Assembly (NCBI GenBank): GCA_021229015.1 | Contig: CM037782.1 | Location: 36,052,038-36,116,037, forward strand | Direction of reading: 5' to 3' | DNA length: 64,000 nucleotides | DNA from: Solen grandis | Lineage: Eukaryota; Mollusca; Bivalvia; Adapedonta; Solenidae | Part shown: positions 24,701-35,459 of the stretch, piece by piece | Position numbering within the stretch: the stretch's first letter is position 1 | Layout: every line of letters starts with the position of its first letter | Notes under the pieces: model-generated | Database searches by the model: none | The model's input: only the letters and a program-made list of their open reading frames with translations | What the model was told of the DNA's origin: nothing | Made by a program: the position numbers and the translations under genes

Positions 24701-27700
24701 GATACCGTTTCTTTCATTTTGTTTCGTGTAAATTTAAGCAAAAATATTAGCATATCCCTTGATTGGCGCTAAGGGTATATAGGACATACCAGTACCGGTT
24801 AGCCCCGTGTCAGGATATTGTGACTTGGTTTGGTATACAATTATACTTGTCTACGTCATGAAGAGGCAGCACTATATCTGCCTCATATAAGTCTAAGTTT
24901 CTATATGACCTAATAACTGTCGATAAGACATTGAACTTAACAAACTAAACTAACAAACTAAACGAAGCGTTTTAGTGATCACCTTGACGCCGTTCCCCAA
25001 GCGGTGAGCAGGGCCTTCAACATCCGGTACATAAAAACGTAGGGGTTTTTGCGGGTCAGGATGAAGAAGACGAGGGGTAGGATGATGAGCCCGTGGATTC
25101 CGAGCCCCACCAGCACGGTCAGCATGTAGTAGGCCAGCTGGACAAACACGGTCTCTGGGTCCTTCATCTCGATCAGCTTGGTAGCGACCAGGAAAATAAT
25201 ACCGATAGGGGAGTACCTGGTAAAGGGAGGAAACAGGTGGCTGTGACTAAATGGTTGAATGATATTGGAACGGTAAACTGGGCCGGCAGTTATACGCGAT
25301 CAATGGCTGAAAAGCAATATAAACAGATACATGTGAACATCTTTTTTTGTCATTAGCTCCTGCTCATATTTCTCAAGAATGTGTTCCTTTCTGATTTACA
25401 AAAAAGATTAGTTAAGCAAGCAGTTACATTAAACTGAACTGTACTATATTACACTGCACGACACTATACTGTACTGCTGCACTTTACTGTGCTATACTGT
25501 ATTGCACTGCACTGTACTATATTGTACTGTACTAAACTGTACTACACTGCACTTTGCTATACTGAATTGCGCTGCACTGTGTTATATTGTACTGTACTAT
25601 ACTGTACTGCACTGTACTTTGCTATATTGTATTGCACTGCACTGTGCTATAGTGAACTGTACTATACTGTAATACACTTTACTGTGCTATACTGTATTGC
25701 ACTGCATTGTGTTATATTGTACTGTACTATACTGTACTGCACTGTACTGTGTTATACTGTATTGCACTGCACTGTGCTATATTGTACTGTACTATACTGT
25801 AATACACTGTACTGTGCTATACCGTATTGGACTGCACTGTGCTATATTGTGCTGTACCTAACTGTACTGAACTTTACTGTGCCATACTGTATTGCACTGC
25901 ACTGTGCTTTATTGTACTGTACTATACTGTACTACTCTGTACTGTGCCATACTGTTTTGCACTGCACTGTGCTATAGTATACTGTACTATACTGTTCTGC
26001 ACTGTACTGTGCTATACTGTATTGCACTGCGTTGTGCTACTTTTGTACTGTACTATACTGTACTGCTGCATTTTACTGTGCTATACTGTACTGCACTACA
26101 CTGTGTCATATTGTACTGTACAAAACCGTACTGCACTGCATTGTACGGTGCTATACTACTGTATTGCACTGCACTGTTCTATGTTGTACTGTACTTTACT
26201 GTACTACAGTTTACTGTGCTGTACTGTATTGCAATGCACTGTGCTATATTGTATTGCACTGCACTGTGCTATATTGTACTGTACTAAACTGTATTGACAT
26301 GACTACTCACAGTATAATCTCTCTTTATTATATTTCTTGTTTCAATTTTATTGCAATCAGTTAGCTTCCCGCGCCATTATTTTCAAAATGTTTATCACTT
26401 AACTATAATACTTATCGGCATTTTCTCATCTTAAAGATTCATCTACGCGAGTAAAACCAAAGCATGGTATAAACGTTTCATCATCATCGTGAATACGAAG
26501 ACTGTTTAACTGGACTTGACTATTTGAGTTTACCATCGCTTCGACAGTATTTCAGTCATATAGCGACGTCCAGCAAATTTCATGCATTCGGGTAGAACCA
26601 CCGACCTACTTCAAGCCAACTGGAAAGCTTTCTCACATGACTTTACCCTCTCGGCCACGGAGGCCCCAAAAGACTGTCTGAAAGGGACAGTCATTACAAG
26701 TCATTCGGGCAAAACATCACTTGTAACAACGAGACAACAAATCAGAATATCGCATAAATAATAATAAAAAATAAGATTTAATAATTTTCAAATCATCGAA
26801 GTTCTACTGAAACACGCTGATACTAACTATTCGGTAGACAAAATAATCAATGGCACCAGTACTATACCAAATAACAAGCATGGTCAACTTCATGATGGCA
26901 ATATGGAGGCTCTCAAACAGGTCAAGAAGAGGTTTGCCAGCCGGGCCCATCCTAGAGATGACGGCTCCCAGGAAAACTGAGAATACGACCACCCCGAGGA
27001 CATTCATCCCTTCAGACTTTATCACTTTTGGATTGTCGACTTCATAGGTATCCATTACTGTTTAAGAAGAAAATTATTTATTGTGTGTCAGTCATCGTGA
27101 AAGGACTAGGTCATTTTCTGGAACGTCCAAATCATTTATGTTAAATTTGAAATGGGGATATATGCATGGGTACCTGTATGTGTGGTATTTAGATTAAGTC
27201 ACATCGACAGCATTTCTCTCATGGGTGGAATTTTGTCTACCTGAGACAGATAAAGTTCTGCCTTACTGCGATATCACGCCATAATAAAAATGATATCATA
27301 TCCCATTCGACAAATTATCCTGGAAATATCCATAAATACTTAGCGCCAAGCCAGAAGAACACACAATTTTAACAGTTTTTGGTATATCGTGTCCGGGGTT
27401 CGAACCCTCGACGTCCTGGTTAAAGGGTGGCTGCTATAATCCCTGGGCTATCAGGACCGGAAAAGAAGGCAATACTTAGTTACCTGTATATGTAACTATG
27501 TTTTTCAGATCGGTCACACAAGAAAGTATATTGTTCATAATAACTGACGACAAAGGCAGACTATAAATTAATTGCTATATGGAACGTCTTACGGTGTATA
27601 TAATTGAATATTTACAGACATTGGAGTTTTTTACCACATGGGCACTAATCAATCTGTTCGCATGTTTTATCATTCTGAAAAAGAAATCTTTAAACCTCAT

Positions 27701-30700
27701 TTCTAAATAAAATCATATTACATTACAAGTTAAACATGCTAGAACAACGATACATCACGAACATATACAAGTGTGGATGATAGCGCTATCCAGTAGGTAA
27801 GGATTTGTAAGTGGGACGGGGTGTGTCTATTTGTGATAAAAGCTGGCCGGTAATTTCTGAATGTGTTTACAAAATTCGCATTCATTTTTCTTTTCGCAGA
27901 AAATTCTTGAAATTGAAGTACGAAATATTTGGGGAAAAAAAAGTTTAGCTGGCACTATATATAAGCCATTTTGAGTATGTTCTCTTAATTAATTGAAATG
28001 ACTCCTGCAATAATAAGTGTTGACCAATTTACTATTTTTAAGGAAGATGTCAGTACAAATGTCATGTATACAGGGTTGTCGAACTCTGATTTGGACTAAT
28101 TTGATAAAAAAGAGAAACCTGGTGTTGGAGCAACAGTGGTGGCGTTCGGATTCGTTGTTGTTGCTAGCGTTGTTGGCAACGTTGTGCCGGTAGTGGGTAA
28201 CTTGTATGTGAACTTGGTGACAGTTGTTGTTTGCTGGAAAAAAAACAACAACGATAAGTGAAACGATTTTGCACAACCGGTGATTCTGGAAATAAAATAA
28301 AGAGAACGGTGTTAAAATGTAATCTTATGGTTAGAGCTATAACTCTTAGCTAAATGAAACGACTGAGTTTTTAAACAGTAAAACATACTTATATCATCTG
28401 GAATTGAACAGATCAGAAAAAAACTTGACGGACGACGAAGCCTTCCCACATGATTACGGTAGATCAGCGATTCTATCCATAATTAGCTGTGCATCTCTAT
28501 GTGATTGAGGCGGTAAATAGATAGACGAGATAGAGAAAAGAGAAAAGAAACTTTGCTAATGTCATTGCATATGTTAATGTAGAAAAGAGAAGCGAAAGAG
28601 TTATAATGCAATACGATACGAGTCCGTGGTCTGATAAAAGGTATGAATGCCTTGTTTAAATTTGAACAGGTACGTTTATGAATAGGGGAAAATTACGAAC
28701 ACTCAGTCAGACTGGATATATTTAAAGTGAAATTTGATTTGTTGTGTTTCGCATGATGGGTTGGTTTAAACCTATTTATTAAAAAAGGTTTGACATATAA
28801 ATACAAATACATAACATTAAGTATTAGAACGATAGACATTTCTTATATAGTTCTGTTCCTTTTCATAAAATATAGAACTGTAGTATGGCAGTTCAGTCAA
28901 ATTGCATATTGTTAACTTTAAAGTTTTTTTTTTAAATATATATATTTAAGTGGGAAGACATGATACAATTATCTATAATTGATATAAAATCAAGCAAGAA
29001 TGGAGGTACATATAGATACATATGGCCATGCTGATTGGTTGTAGCATGAAAAACATATACTGGTAAGAGATATTTCGCCACGCCAAGCGAAAATAAAATG
29101 GTCACTGTGCATCACATACATCTAATTAAAGCAACTATTTCTCCTATATTGTATATTTCGTTAAAAATTACCTTTCTGAAGCAAGTCTCGATTATATTGT
29201 CGGGGAAACAGTTTCTGGAAGGAAAGAATTTTGACTGTCAAGAGCATATGTGCAAACGTTAAAAACGTGCTTGTTAATAAACCAAATATTTATATGTTTC
29301 TTTTTATTTCTTTATTTTTCTCTGTTTTCTGTTGTTTTACTTTACCTCTCTTAAAATGACTTACAGGAGAAAAAACAAGAAAAGAAAAAAGGCAAATATA
29401 TTTATTCAAATTTTATCTTTCAACGGCACGAAAGGCCATATTTAACCACTGCAATTTTGCATTGTCATTTTAAATTCCAATATCCTTGTTTGATACCGGT
29501 ACAGACACTTGCTTGAAAGAGGATGGTATAAATACACTACAAATGATTCTTATCAAGGTATAACAAAGGGAAACGTCTATTGTATATAACACAATCATAT
29601 CGTGTCTGAGGTTTCAAGTTACATCATAAAATGTAGCCGTGTTGTCAAAACAATCAAGGTTAGGCTATATATTTTGTCTTCATTTCCAGCATTATATGCA
29701 ATTCATTTCTGAATTTTTTTGTTTGCGTTATCCCTTTTTTATTTCATTCATGCTCCCTCAATTCTAGGCAAAAAGTTCATGTTTTATTACAAAAAAAAAA
29801 TGCCGAAATTGCAACCGAAAGGATTTTAAACCTTCCGGTCCATTGACAACCTACGAAGCAAATACAGTATGCCCGGCGATAATTCGCCGTGCAATAGGTA
29901 TCTAAGGGTGTCCGGATTTATGTGCCGAAGTGACACAGTCTTAAAAAGTCTTGGTATTTTTATTTCTAAAGCGTTTCAAACGAGGAATGAAATGCTTTAT
30001 ACTTAATGATACTCAGTAATTTTATACGTCAAATGTTTTGTAATTTATACGTTTTATTGGTAATAGTTTCTGTATTATACTCATACTTTATGTTAAGACA
30101 TTGCTTGTACCTAAAATAATCATACTTAAAGGCACGGTTACATAATGTTTAATGTAGTTTATATATTAAGACTGAGATTACAATATGCATATTGAATTCG
30201 CAGTTCTTGATAATACTACAGGTGAAAGCGAGTATCATGATATAATGCAGGTAAGTTTTATGCTCACTGATCCTTTGGATTTTGATGTAATTTTCTGTTG
30301 TTACATGTAATAAATAATAATAATATTTGTATGTGTGTATATTATGTATACATGTACATGTATTTGTATTTTACTTTCCAGCTGTCATGCCTATATTTCG
30401 TTTTCGGTAGGTATGTGGATGCTGGAATGTTGTTCATCGATTGCCTTGTAAAGATTTTGGATCAGTGATTGTAAAGACTTACAAAATTAATAGTAAATAA
30501 CGCAAATATATTTGTGTCTACAAATTATATCAGAAAGACTTACATATAATTGAAAATGGTGCACATTTCAAAGATATAATCATCAATTCTACAATGGTTT
30601 TTTTGTGTTTTTTTTTGTCTATATATGTATTATATGTGTTAACTGTACATATATATGTCCACTTGGGTCATTGACCTTCTTGATTTTGAGAAATAAAAAC

Positions 30701-32135
30701 TTCAAACTTCTTTATTAGTGCTTACACAATTGCAATCAAGATTTGGTTCTAGAATTGGTCGACTGGATTTTCTATAAGTGCCCGAAATCCGCGATCAGAG
30801 CCAGCAAGATCATTTTACAAACGTGATCACTGTCTGCCCAATGGTTAAACATGATTAAAACTTGATTAATGAAACGATGGAACAAAATGTTAACCCTTTA
30901 AATAATTAACCATCAAAAGGAGACGCAACTCATCAGTTACGGCAATAGTCTATATAAGTTTAGTTTTTACATCAATTGGGAAGTAAGCTCTAGAAACCTA
31001 TACTAATTAATTTCGACAGTTCTAAGGTTGGACAAGTACTCTGCGCCTGGGATTATTATGACTAATATTCGTTAACAACGAAACTGAAACCCAAAATCAT
31101 TGGAATCGTAGTTATGATAGCTACTCATGGACCATAGCTCATTTTGTTTTGATTACATTATCAGGTCAAATAGGATTTAGAAACCAATAATTGCATGTAC
31201 AAACCAACAGATATGAAAAAAAGGTTCTTATTGCAATGACTCCAAGATACCTTGCTGCGTTATTGATCCGGTTTGATAGTAAAGAAAAAGAAAGGAAGAT
31301 GCTACTTACAAATGTATAACGTCAGTCATTATTACCGTATGAGGTCAAACAGAGCCTCCAGTGGTTCTTGCTGCTTGGTGGCGCCCGTCTTGTTGATGGA
31401 GGAGTCGCCCTTGTAGCCCGGCTGTATCGCTAGCACGAGTATGATACCCAGGACGACAGCACAAAACGTTGTGATTAGGTAGTAGAGCACGGCACGGAGT
31501 CCCATCCGGCCTGAGGTGGTGACAAACGGATAGTATACGTTATTGAACATCTTATCATTTATAGACAGCGGCCACCTGTACTAAGCGGTCAACCTGTATT
31601 TGCAGGTCAATCTTAAGACAGGTTTGACTGTATTTGTATAAGTTGACAATGTTTACACCCCTAACTGAGTAGTTTTCGTAAAAAAAAAAACTCGCCTTGC
31701 CTAGAGTTTTCTTTATTTTTGTGAAAGAAAATTTTAAAAAAAAGTTCTTTTGCACCTTACTCTTTGTAGATATATGCAATCATCAAATTAAGTAGCAAAG
31801 AATTCGGGAAAATATCGTTCTGCTACATCTTTCTTAATCAAACAAAGGTTTATGTAACATTGAGACTAACCAGAGGCGTGCCCATCAAGAGAGGCCAGTG
31901 ACGAGATGATACTCGACACGATGAGCGGGAGGATCAACATCTTCAGCATGTTGAGGAGAAGGTCCCCGGGAAACTTCAAATAGAAGATCTTCCTTTTCTG
32001 CCAGTATTCCCATCCCTCCAGCTGCCGCACGCCCAGACCAACGGCGATACCGATAATGAGGGCGATGATCATCAAGATCACGAACAGATTGGACAGAACA
32101 ATGTCCTTCACCTTCTCCCGCCTTGACCTTGACAT
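21585..32135 (-). CDS. EAAT: Excitatory amino acid transporter (SLC1 family), tandem copy 2, complete split gene
   Basis: This gene is the upstream member of the tandem pair and encodes a glutamate/aspartate transporter of the plasma membrane. Nine coding exons, all with GT-AG borders, run 32135-31871, 31510-31336, 29214-29172, 28233-28119, 27057-26868, 25216-24983, 24393-24199, 23621-23487 and 21789-21585. They sum to 1557 nt, or 518 residues plus stop. Intron phases are 1,2,0,1,2,2,2,2, the same as in copy 1 where testable. It keeps [30 protein letters not shown] and DRFRT, so acidic substrate preference is expected. The outer loop (exon 4) is threonine-rich and longer than in copy 1. The start at 32135 ([13 protein letters not shown]) follows an acceptor-like TTCTTTCAG, so a 5' UTR exon likely lies further upstream. 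Introns hold SINEs and a pentamer satellite. Confidence 0.94.
22979..23140 (+). mobile_element. tRNA-derived SINE (family C) in an intron of copy 2
   Basis: A tRNA-like head (GGTCCAGTGGTTACATTTAA, then the B box GGGTTCGAACCC) leads to a 3' end (GTAAGAACCTTTTTCCCAAT, CAATGTAAAATA) resembling the tails at 34480-34545 and 34780-34835. Boundaries are approximate. Confidence 0.65.
23487..23621 (-). CDS. EAAT: Transporter copy 2, exon 8 (hairpin 2)
   Basis: This 135-nt exon encodes [20 protein letters not shown] and LIIAIDWFL, the substrate-gating hairpin 2 and the start of TM8, ending at TTCT|GTAAGT. Confidence 0.94.
23851..23869. repeat. (TA)n microsatellite
   Basis: About nine perfect TA units lie in the intron between exons 7 and 8 of copy 2, next to a SINE. 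Confidence 0.9.
23878..24099 (-). mobile_element. SINE family A copy in an intron of copy 2
   Basis: Read on the minus strand, it has a tRNA-like head with a B box (GTTCGATCCCCG type, altered), the body, and the end CTCCAAATGACTGAAATACT followed by GTAAGTGGTACGTTAAAC. It is shorter than the copy at 35176-35459 because of internal losses. Confidence 0.75.
24199..24393 (-). CDS. EAAT: Transporter copy 2, exon 7 (hairpin 1, TM7 NMDGT)
   Basis: This 195-nt exon follows a T-rich TTCAG acceptor and encodes [38 protein letters not shown] and [10 protein letters not shown], ending at GTCAG|GTACTA. Positions 24241-24341 match copy 1 at 100 of 101 bases. Confidence 0.95.
24765..24960 (+). mobile_element. 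SINE family A, 5'-truncated copy
   Basis: It contains GCCCCGTGTCAGGATATTGT, GGCAGCACTATATCTGCCTC and a worn ACTGTCGATAAGACATTGAA end with an ACAAACTAAACTAAC tail. The tRNA head is missing. Confidence 0.65.
24983..25216 (-). CDS. EAAT: Transporter copy 2, exon 6 (TM6, start of hairpin 1)
   Basis: This 234-nt exon encodes [20 protein letters not shown], then a long hydrophobic segment and LLTAWGTAS. Length and phases equal those of copy 1, but the DNA differs at many sites, in contrast to exon 7. Confidence 0.93.
25436..26290. repeat. Pentanucleotide satellite with a 65-bp higher-order unit
   Basis: The basic block is a 5-mer of the ACTGT/ACTGC/ATACT type. Thirteen pentamers form a 65-bp higher-order unit: TTGCACTGCAC-like landmarks start at 25502, 25567, 25632, 25697, 25762, 25827, 25892, 25957 and 26022, exactly 65 apart. 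Later units carry indels. The open frames across it are low-complexity artefacts. It lies in the intron between exons 5 and 6 of copy 2. Confidence 0.95.
26530..26672 (-). mobile_element. SINE family B, internally deleted copy
   Basis: Read on the minus strand, it begins GGGGCCTCCGTGGCCGAGAG (A box), passes through GGTCGGTGGTTCTACCCGAA and ends CGCTATATGACTGAAATACT GTCGAAGCGATGGTAAAC. The tail resembles family A but the head and body differ, and the tRNA B box is lost. Confidence 0.65.
26868..27057 (-). CDS. EAAT: Transporter copy 2, exon 5 (TM4-TM5)
   Basis: This 190-nt exon begins after TTAAACAG, reads [20 protein letters not shown] and [20 protein letters not shown], and ends KLTMLVIW in phase 2 at TTG|GTATAG. 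Confidence 0.93.
27195..27462 (-). mobile_element. SINE family A copy, nearly full length
   Basis: Read on the minus strand, a tRNA-like head with a clear B box (GGTTCGAACCCC at about 27397-27408) is followed by the body and an end containing GAGAAATGCTGTCGATGTGA. It lies in the intron between exons 4 and 5 of copy 2, sense to the gene. Confidence 0.75.
28119..28233 (-). CDS. EAAT: Transporter copy 2, exon 4 (threonine-rich outer loop)
   Basis: This 115-nt exon, phase 0 to 1, encodes 38 residues starting [18 protein letters not shown] and ending in ATTVAPTP. It is mucin-like, rich in T, P and A, with an NAT sequon. It replaces the shorter loop of copy 1, so the glycosylated loop is where the paralogues differ most. 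Confidence 0.82.
29172..29214 (-). CDS. EAAT: Transporter copy 2, exon 3 (43-nt micro-exon)
   Basis: The exon lies between CTTCCAG and GTAATT. With the two bases carried over from exon 2 it encodes [15 protein letters not shown], the counterpart of the EAAT segment R-N-[ML]-F-P-x-N-[LI]-[VI]-[EQ]-x-C-F. The cysteine in the second position after R is unusual. Phases 2 and 0 fit both neighbours. Confidence 0.88.
31336..31510 (-). CDS. EAAT: Transporter copy 2, exon 2 (TM3)
   Basis: This 175-nt exon begins after CCTCAG and encodes [20 protein letters not shown], the rest of TM3 and a polar segment ending [10 protein letters not shown]. It ends in phase 2 at ACG|GTAATA. Confidence 0.93.
31871..32135 (-). 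CDS. EAAT: Transporter copy 2, exon 1 (start, TM1, TM2)
   Basis: The exon reads [20 protein letters not shown] into TM1, then [20 protein letters not shown] and TM2, ending in phase 1 at TCTG|GTTAGT. Its basic N-terminus is cytoplasmic by analogy with known EAATs. Confidence 0.92.
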
Positions 32136-33490
32136 AGTTGGACTCTGAAAGAAGGTATACTGACATTATGGATAACGTTTCCGAATCGTGTGGTGGAACG
32201 TAAACGTTATGGTCACTGTATAGAGATACATTCACATAAAATGTACTCATCTGTAAAGGAAATCATACATTATGTTGTTGGTTAAAACAGCGTAGAGTCA
32301 GATAATATTATGTTTGGACTGTGAACTTTGCCACGGAAAGGCAATATTTTTTCGATAAAAAGAATGCACACCCTTTTGATCATACAATACTAAGAATAAT
32401 AGCTAGTGGTAACGCGCATCGCTTCTCATAAATGCGTCCTGGTTTCGATTCCTGGTTACGTACGTGAGAGGGCACAGTGGTCGCCCGTCCAGATGGTAAC
32501 CCGGTGAAAATAGGAAAGTTATGATGAGAGATCAGGTAGTCCGTAATAACTTTTCTTCCGTAGTTACACTTTGTAGGGTGTATAAAATACAAGTCTCTGT
32601 GTTGTTCAATAAATATATTTCAACACAGATATATCCATTCAGTTAGTAATATACAGTATTCTGTATAATTTTAAAGCACGATATTTGACATCAAATACGT
32701 TAAGATTTTCCTGACAGACTTCTGCACAGGACGGTGGTTAAAACTAGAATCCCTTTTTTAATCATCAAAATTAACAACTATTAAAGCAATTACAGAATAA
32801 ACAGATATGCCAATCACGCCTTTGTGGGCGGAGTTACTGGAAAGCCATAACAGTGACAAAGCGGATTAACAAAACTTATCATGCCGCTAGATGACCAAAG
32901 GTATAATCAATGAAGCCATTAAAGGTGTCAGACATTGAAATTGCAATAGACTAATTAGTCATGACACGTGCCAGATATCAAAGTTATGAAAACAATTTAC
33001 ATCTAAATATTATACTTTTTCGAGATACACAAATGTAGCGAAATATAAATGAAACTTAATAAACATAATTTGTATGAACATAATAAATGACACAGACAGA
33101 ACATAACTTCATACATGTGAACATGAATTGTGTATAAAACATAAACGGAGAGAGAGAGAGATGGAGAAGATGAAAGAAAAATATAGAGTTGTAGCGCAAA
33201 TTATTCGGCGATCTTCCGCCACACCTGATGGGCCTTGTAAGCTGAACTGCTGAACAGATCCTGGAAGTCCGTGTATAGAGCAATCAGCAGCAGCACTTGC
33301 TCATACTTCCAGCTTACAATTAAAGACAAAGAGGCGCATAAGCGTGGGTCCTCGGACCCTGCAGTTGATCACGTGATAGATCGACAATCAATCATGCGAT
33401 TGGTTGTCGATTAAGGAATCGATGGTGATTGGCTAATGATTCGCATTGGCCGAAGGGCTGGATAAGTACTGTCGGCCTTGGGAGTCTTGT
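32136..33490. other. Upstream flank of transporter copy 2
   Basis: The promoter and 5' UTR exon of copy 2 probably lie here or further upstream, but I cannot place a core promoter. A SINE-like unit sits at 32398-32600 and a short GA tract at about 33149-33162. No coding features were seen. Confidence 0.4.
32398..32600 (+). mobile_element. tRNA-derived SINE-like unit
   Basis: The head reads AGCTAGTGGTAACGCGCATC (A box), then GTCCTGGTTTCGATTCCTGG (B box), followed by a non-tRNA body (GAGAGGGCACAGTGGTCGCC). It differs from families A to C. The 3' limit is uncertain. Confidence 0.55.
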
Positions 33491-33566
33491 CACTCACTGT
33501 CTGTTCCTGAATCAGTTCATTAAAACTTCGTACGATCAACTGTACTCTTTGTTGGACTATTTCCAG
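33491..33566 (+). repeat. 76-bp repeat, copy 1, ends at a splice-donor consensus
   Basis: The repeat starts CACTCACTGTCTGTTCCTGA and ends GGACTATTTCCAG, immediately followed by GTAAGT. About 27 bases upstream is a weak TATA-like GATAAGTA. It matches 34162-34237 at 74 of 76 bases. It could be a first exon; no coding content is evident. Confidence 0.6.
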
Positions 33567-34161
33567 GTAAGTCTCAATTTTACTTAATACATATTTTTTC
33601 TTGAATAAATTTCTTTATGTTTAAATCATGCAGCTAGGAGAATTGCTTTCGTGTTAGCATTTCCTATGCATTTGAGAAATTGCATTATTCTATTTTGTTA
33701 TGTTCATTATAAATTATATTTATAGGAATGTGTATTTGAAAAACCTTTTGTTATATCATAATACATTATAGTTGAGACTTTTATAATATTGTATAACTCT
33801 GATTGTTTTGAGATGAGAAAGTGATTATGATTAATATGTTAAAATTCTGTGTTGATCATCCACACATATACCATTTCGATAAATTACGTTCATTTTGGAT
33901 TTCGTCTGTTGCGTTATTTCGACACGCCCGTAAGATTAAGTAATCGAACGGGAAACCATATTTAGCTGTTATAAAATGTAAAATGTAGAAAATTGATCGA
34001 CACAGCAAGATAAGTTTACAAGATCATATATGTTCGGAAATAATTGCTTTTCATTTTATTGACTTGACTGATTTAAAAAACACATGGAAACATTCAATTC
34101 ATTTTATCCTTTCTACTTTCGGTTTCGATATTTTATACTTCAACATGTAATTAATTGATAG

Positions 34162-34237
34162 CACTCACTGTCTGTTCCTGAATCAGTTCATTAAAACTTC
34201 CTACGATCAACTGTACTCTTTGTTGGACTTTTTCCAG
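34162..34237 (+). repeat. 76-bp repeat, copy 2, joined to different sequence
   Basis: It matches 33491-33566 over exactly 76 bases and then changes to ATTACTCCCTTAAAAAAAGT where copy 1 has GTAAGT. The upstream flanks of the two copies do not match either. Confidence 0.8.
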
Positions 34238-34545
34238 ATTACTCCCTTAAAAAAAGTTGAACCAACCGGTACCTTCACAAGCAAAGCGAGTTCCCCAAAC
34301 GAAAGAAAGAGAAAGAAAGTGTGAAAGAGAAACACACGCAACAACACCCAAACATCCGTAATCGTAACAAAAAACACCGGTTCAACACAGACACATGGGT
34401 TTTCTCCGGGCTCTCCGGTTTCCTCCCACAATAATGACCACATACGCCGCCATCAGAGCCACTGAGAGTGATTAATATAAGTTGTGAGAACTTGTTTCGT
34501 AATCGATGTAAAATAAATAAAGTTTAAACTAATAAAATATTCAGA
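34238..34545 (+). mobile_element. SINE-like unit (family C tail)
   Basis: The unit contains TTTTCTCCGGGCTCTCCGGT and CATCAGAGCCACTGAGAGTG, and the end GATTAATATAAGTTGTGAGA ... AATCGATGTAAAATAAATAA with AATAAA signals. It follows the 76-bp repeat directly, so the two may be parts of one inserted transcript. Confidence 0.5.
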
Positions 34546-34639
34546 AAGTTTTATTTAAAATCAACGAAATCCTTAATGCATTTCTCTCTCTTTTTTTCTT
34601 GCTACTGAACACACACACAAACACACACACACACAGAAT

Positions 34640-34850
34640 GCGTGGCAGAGGGCTGAGTTCAGAAGTGACATGACTGCGGATCAAATGCTGAAGGTTCAAA
34701 TCCCGATGGGGATAATAATCTTTCTTGACCTTCCCGAGCCAAACACTGGTCCAACCCAGGAACAGTCAAGAAGGATTAATCAAAGTTGTAAGAACGTGTC
34801 TCCCAATCGACTCAAAAGAATCAAGTTTAAATTAGACCACTGCCATAACG
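34640..34850 (+). mobile_element. SINE family C copy
   Basis: A worn tRNA-like head (GGTTCAAATCCCGATGG as B box) is followed by CCCAGGAACAGTCAAGAAGG and a tail, GATTAATCAAAGTTGTAAGA ... CAATCGACTCAAAAGAATCA, that aligns with the tail at 34480-34545. An ACACAC tract lies just upstream at 34610-34635. Confidence 0.6.
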
Positions 34851-35175
34851 GATGAGTTTCAAGTTTTTGGTTTATATTATATTTTTCTTTATTTTCAGGG
34901 ATTTGTCAGAGGGCTGTCTTATTAATGAATCTCTTCTAGTTTGCCCCGATAATGGTGTTAGGCTGGCCATTGCGGTGGATCCAGGAAATAGTAATTAGGA
35001 GCTAGGCACAAGTGGGCAGTCAAAGTCCACATTCCCATTCCCTTATACATCTCACTGTTTCAAAGTCACTCAATATACAAGTGTTATGTTTACAAAATTG
35101 TTCAACAAAGTTACATTTGTCAGATTTGCATTTGTTTAGTGACCAGTAAAAGAGTACGTGTGTACTAAATTTACT

Positions 35176-35459
35176 TTGTTGGGTTTAACGTCGCACCGAC
35201 AGCATTTCAGTCATTTGGAGACGATGTCTACTTAAGACAGATATAGTGCTGCCACACTGCAGTATCACGCCGTAAACATGTGGCATGGTACCACACCCAG
35301 TCACATTATCCTACAACTACCCTTATATGCTAACACCAAGCAAGGGAGCTATAACAGTACCAATTTTTTACGACTTTGATATGTCGCGACCGGGGATCGA
35401 ACCCATGACCTCCCGCTCCCGAGGCGGACGCTCTAACCATTCGACCACCGGGGACAGTC
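35176..35459 (-). mobile_element. SINE family A, best-preserved full-length copy
   Basis: Read on the minus strand, it starts CCCCGGTGGTCGAATGGTTA (A box) and carries GGGTTCGATCCCCGGTCGCG (B box near 35393-35404). The body is TAGCTCCCTTGCTTGGTGTT ... CAGTGTGGCAGCACTATATC, and the 3' end is ACTGAAATGCTGTCGGTGCG ACGTTAAACCCAAC. It is about 284 bp and serves as the reference for the other copies here. Confidence 0.88.

Noticed and set aside
25489..26364. Cysteine/leucine/tyrosine-rich open frames across the pentamer satellite
   Set aside because: Low-complexity translation of ACTGT-type repeats inside a transporter intron; several frames are open at once.
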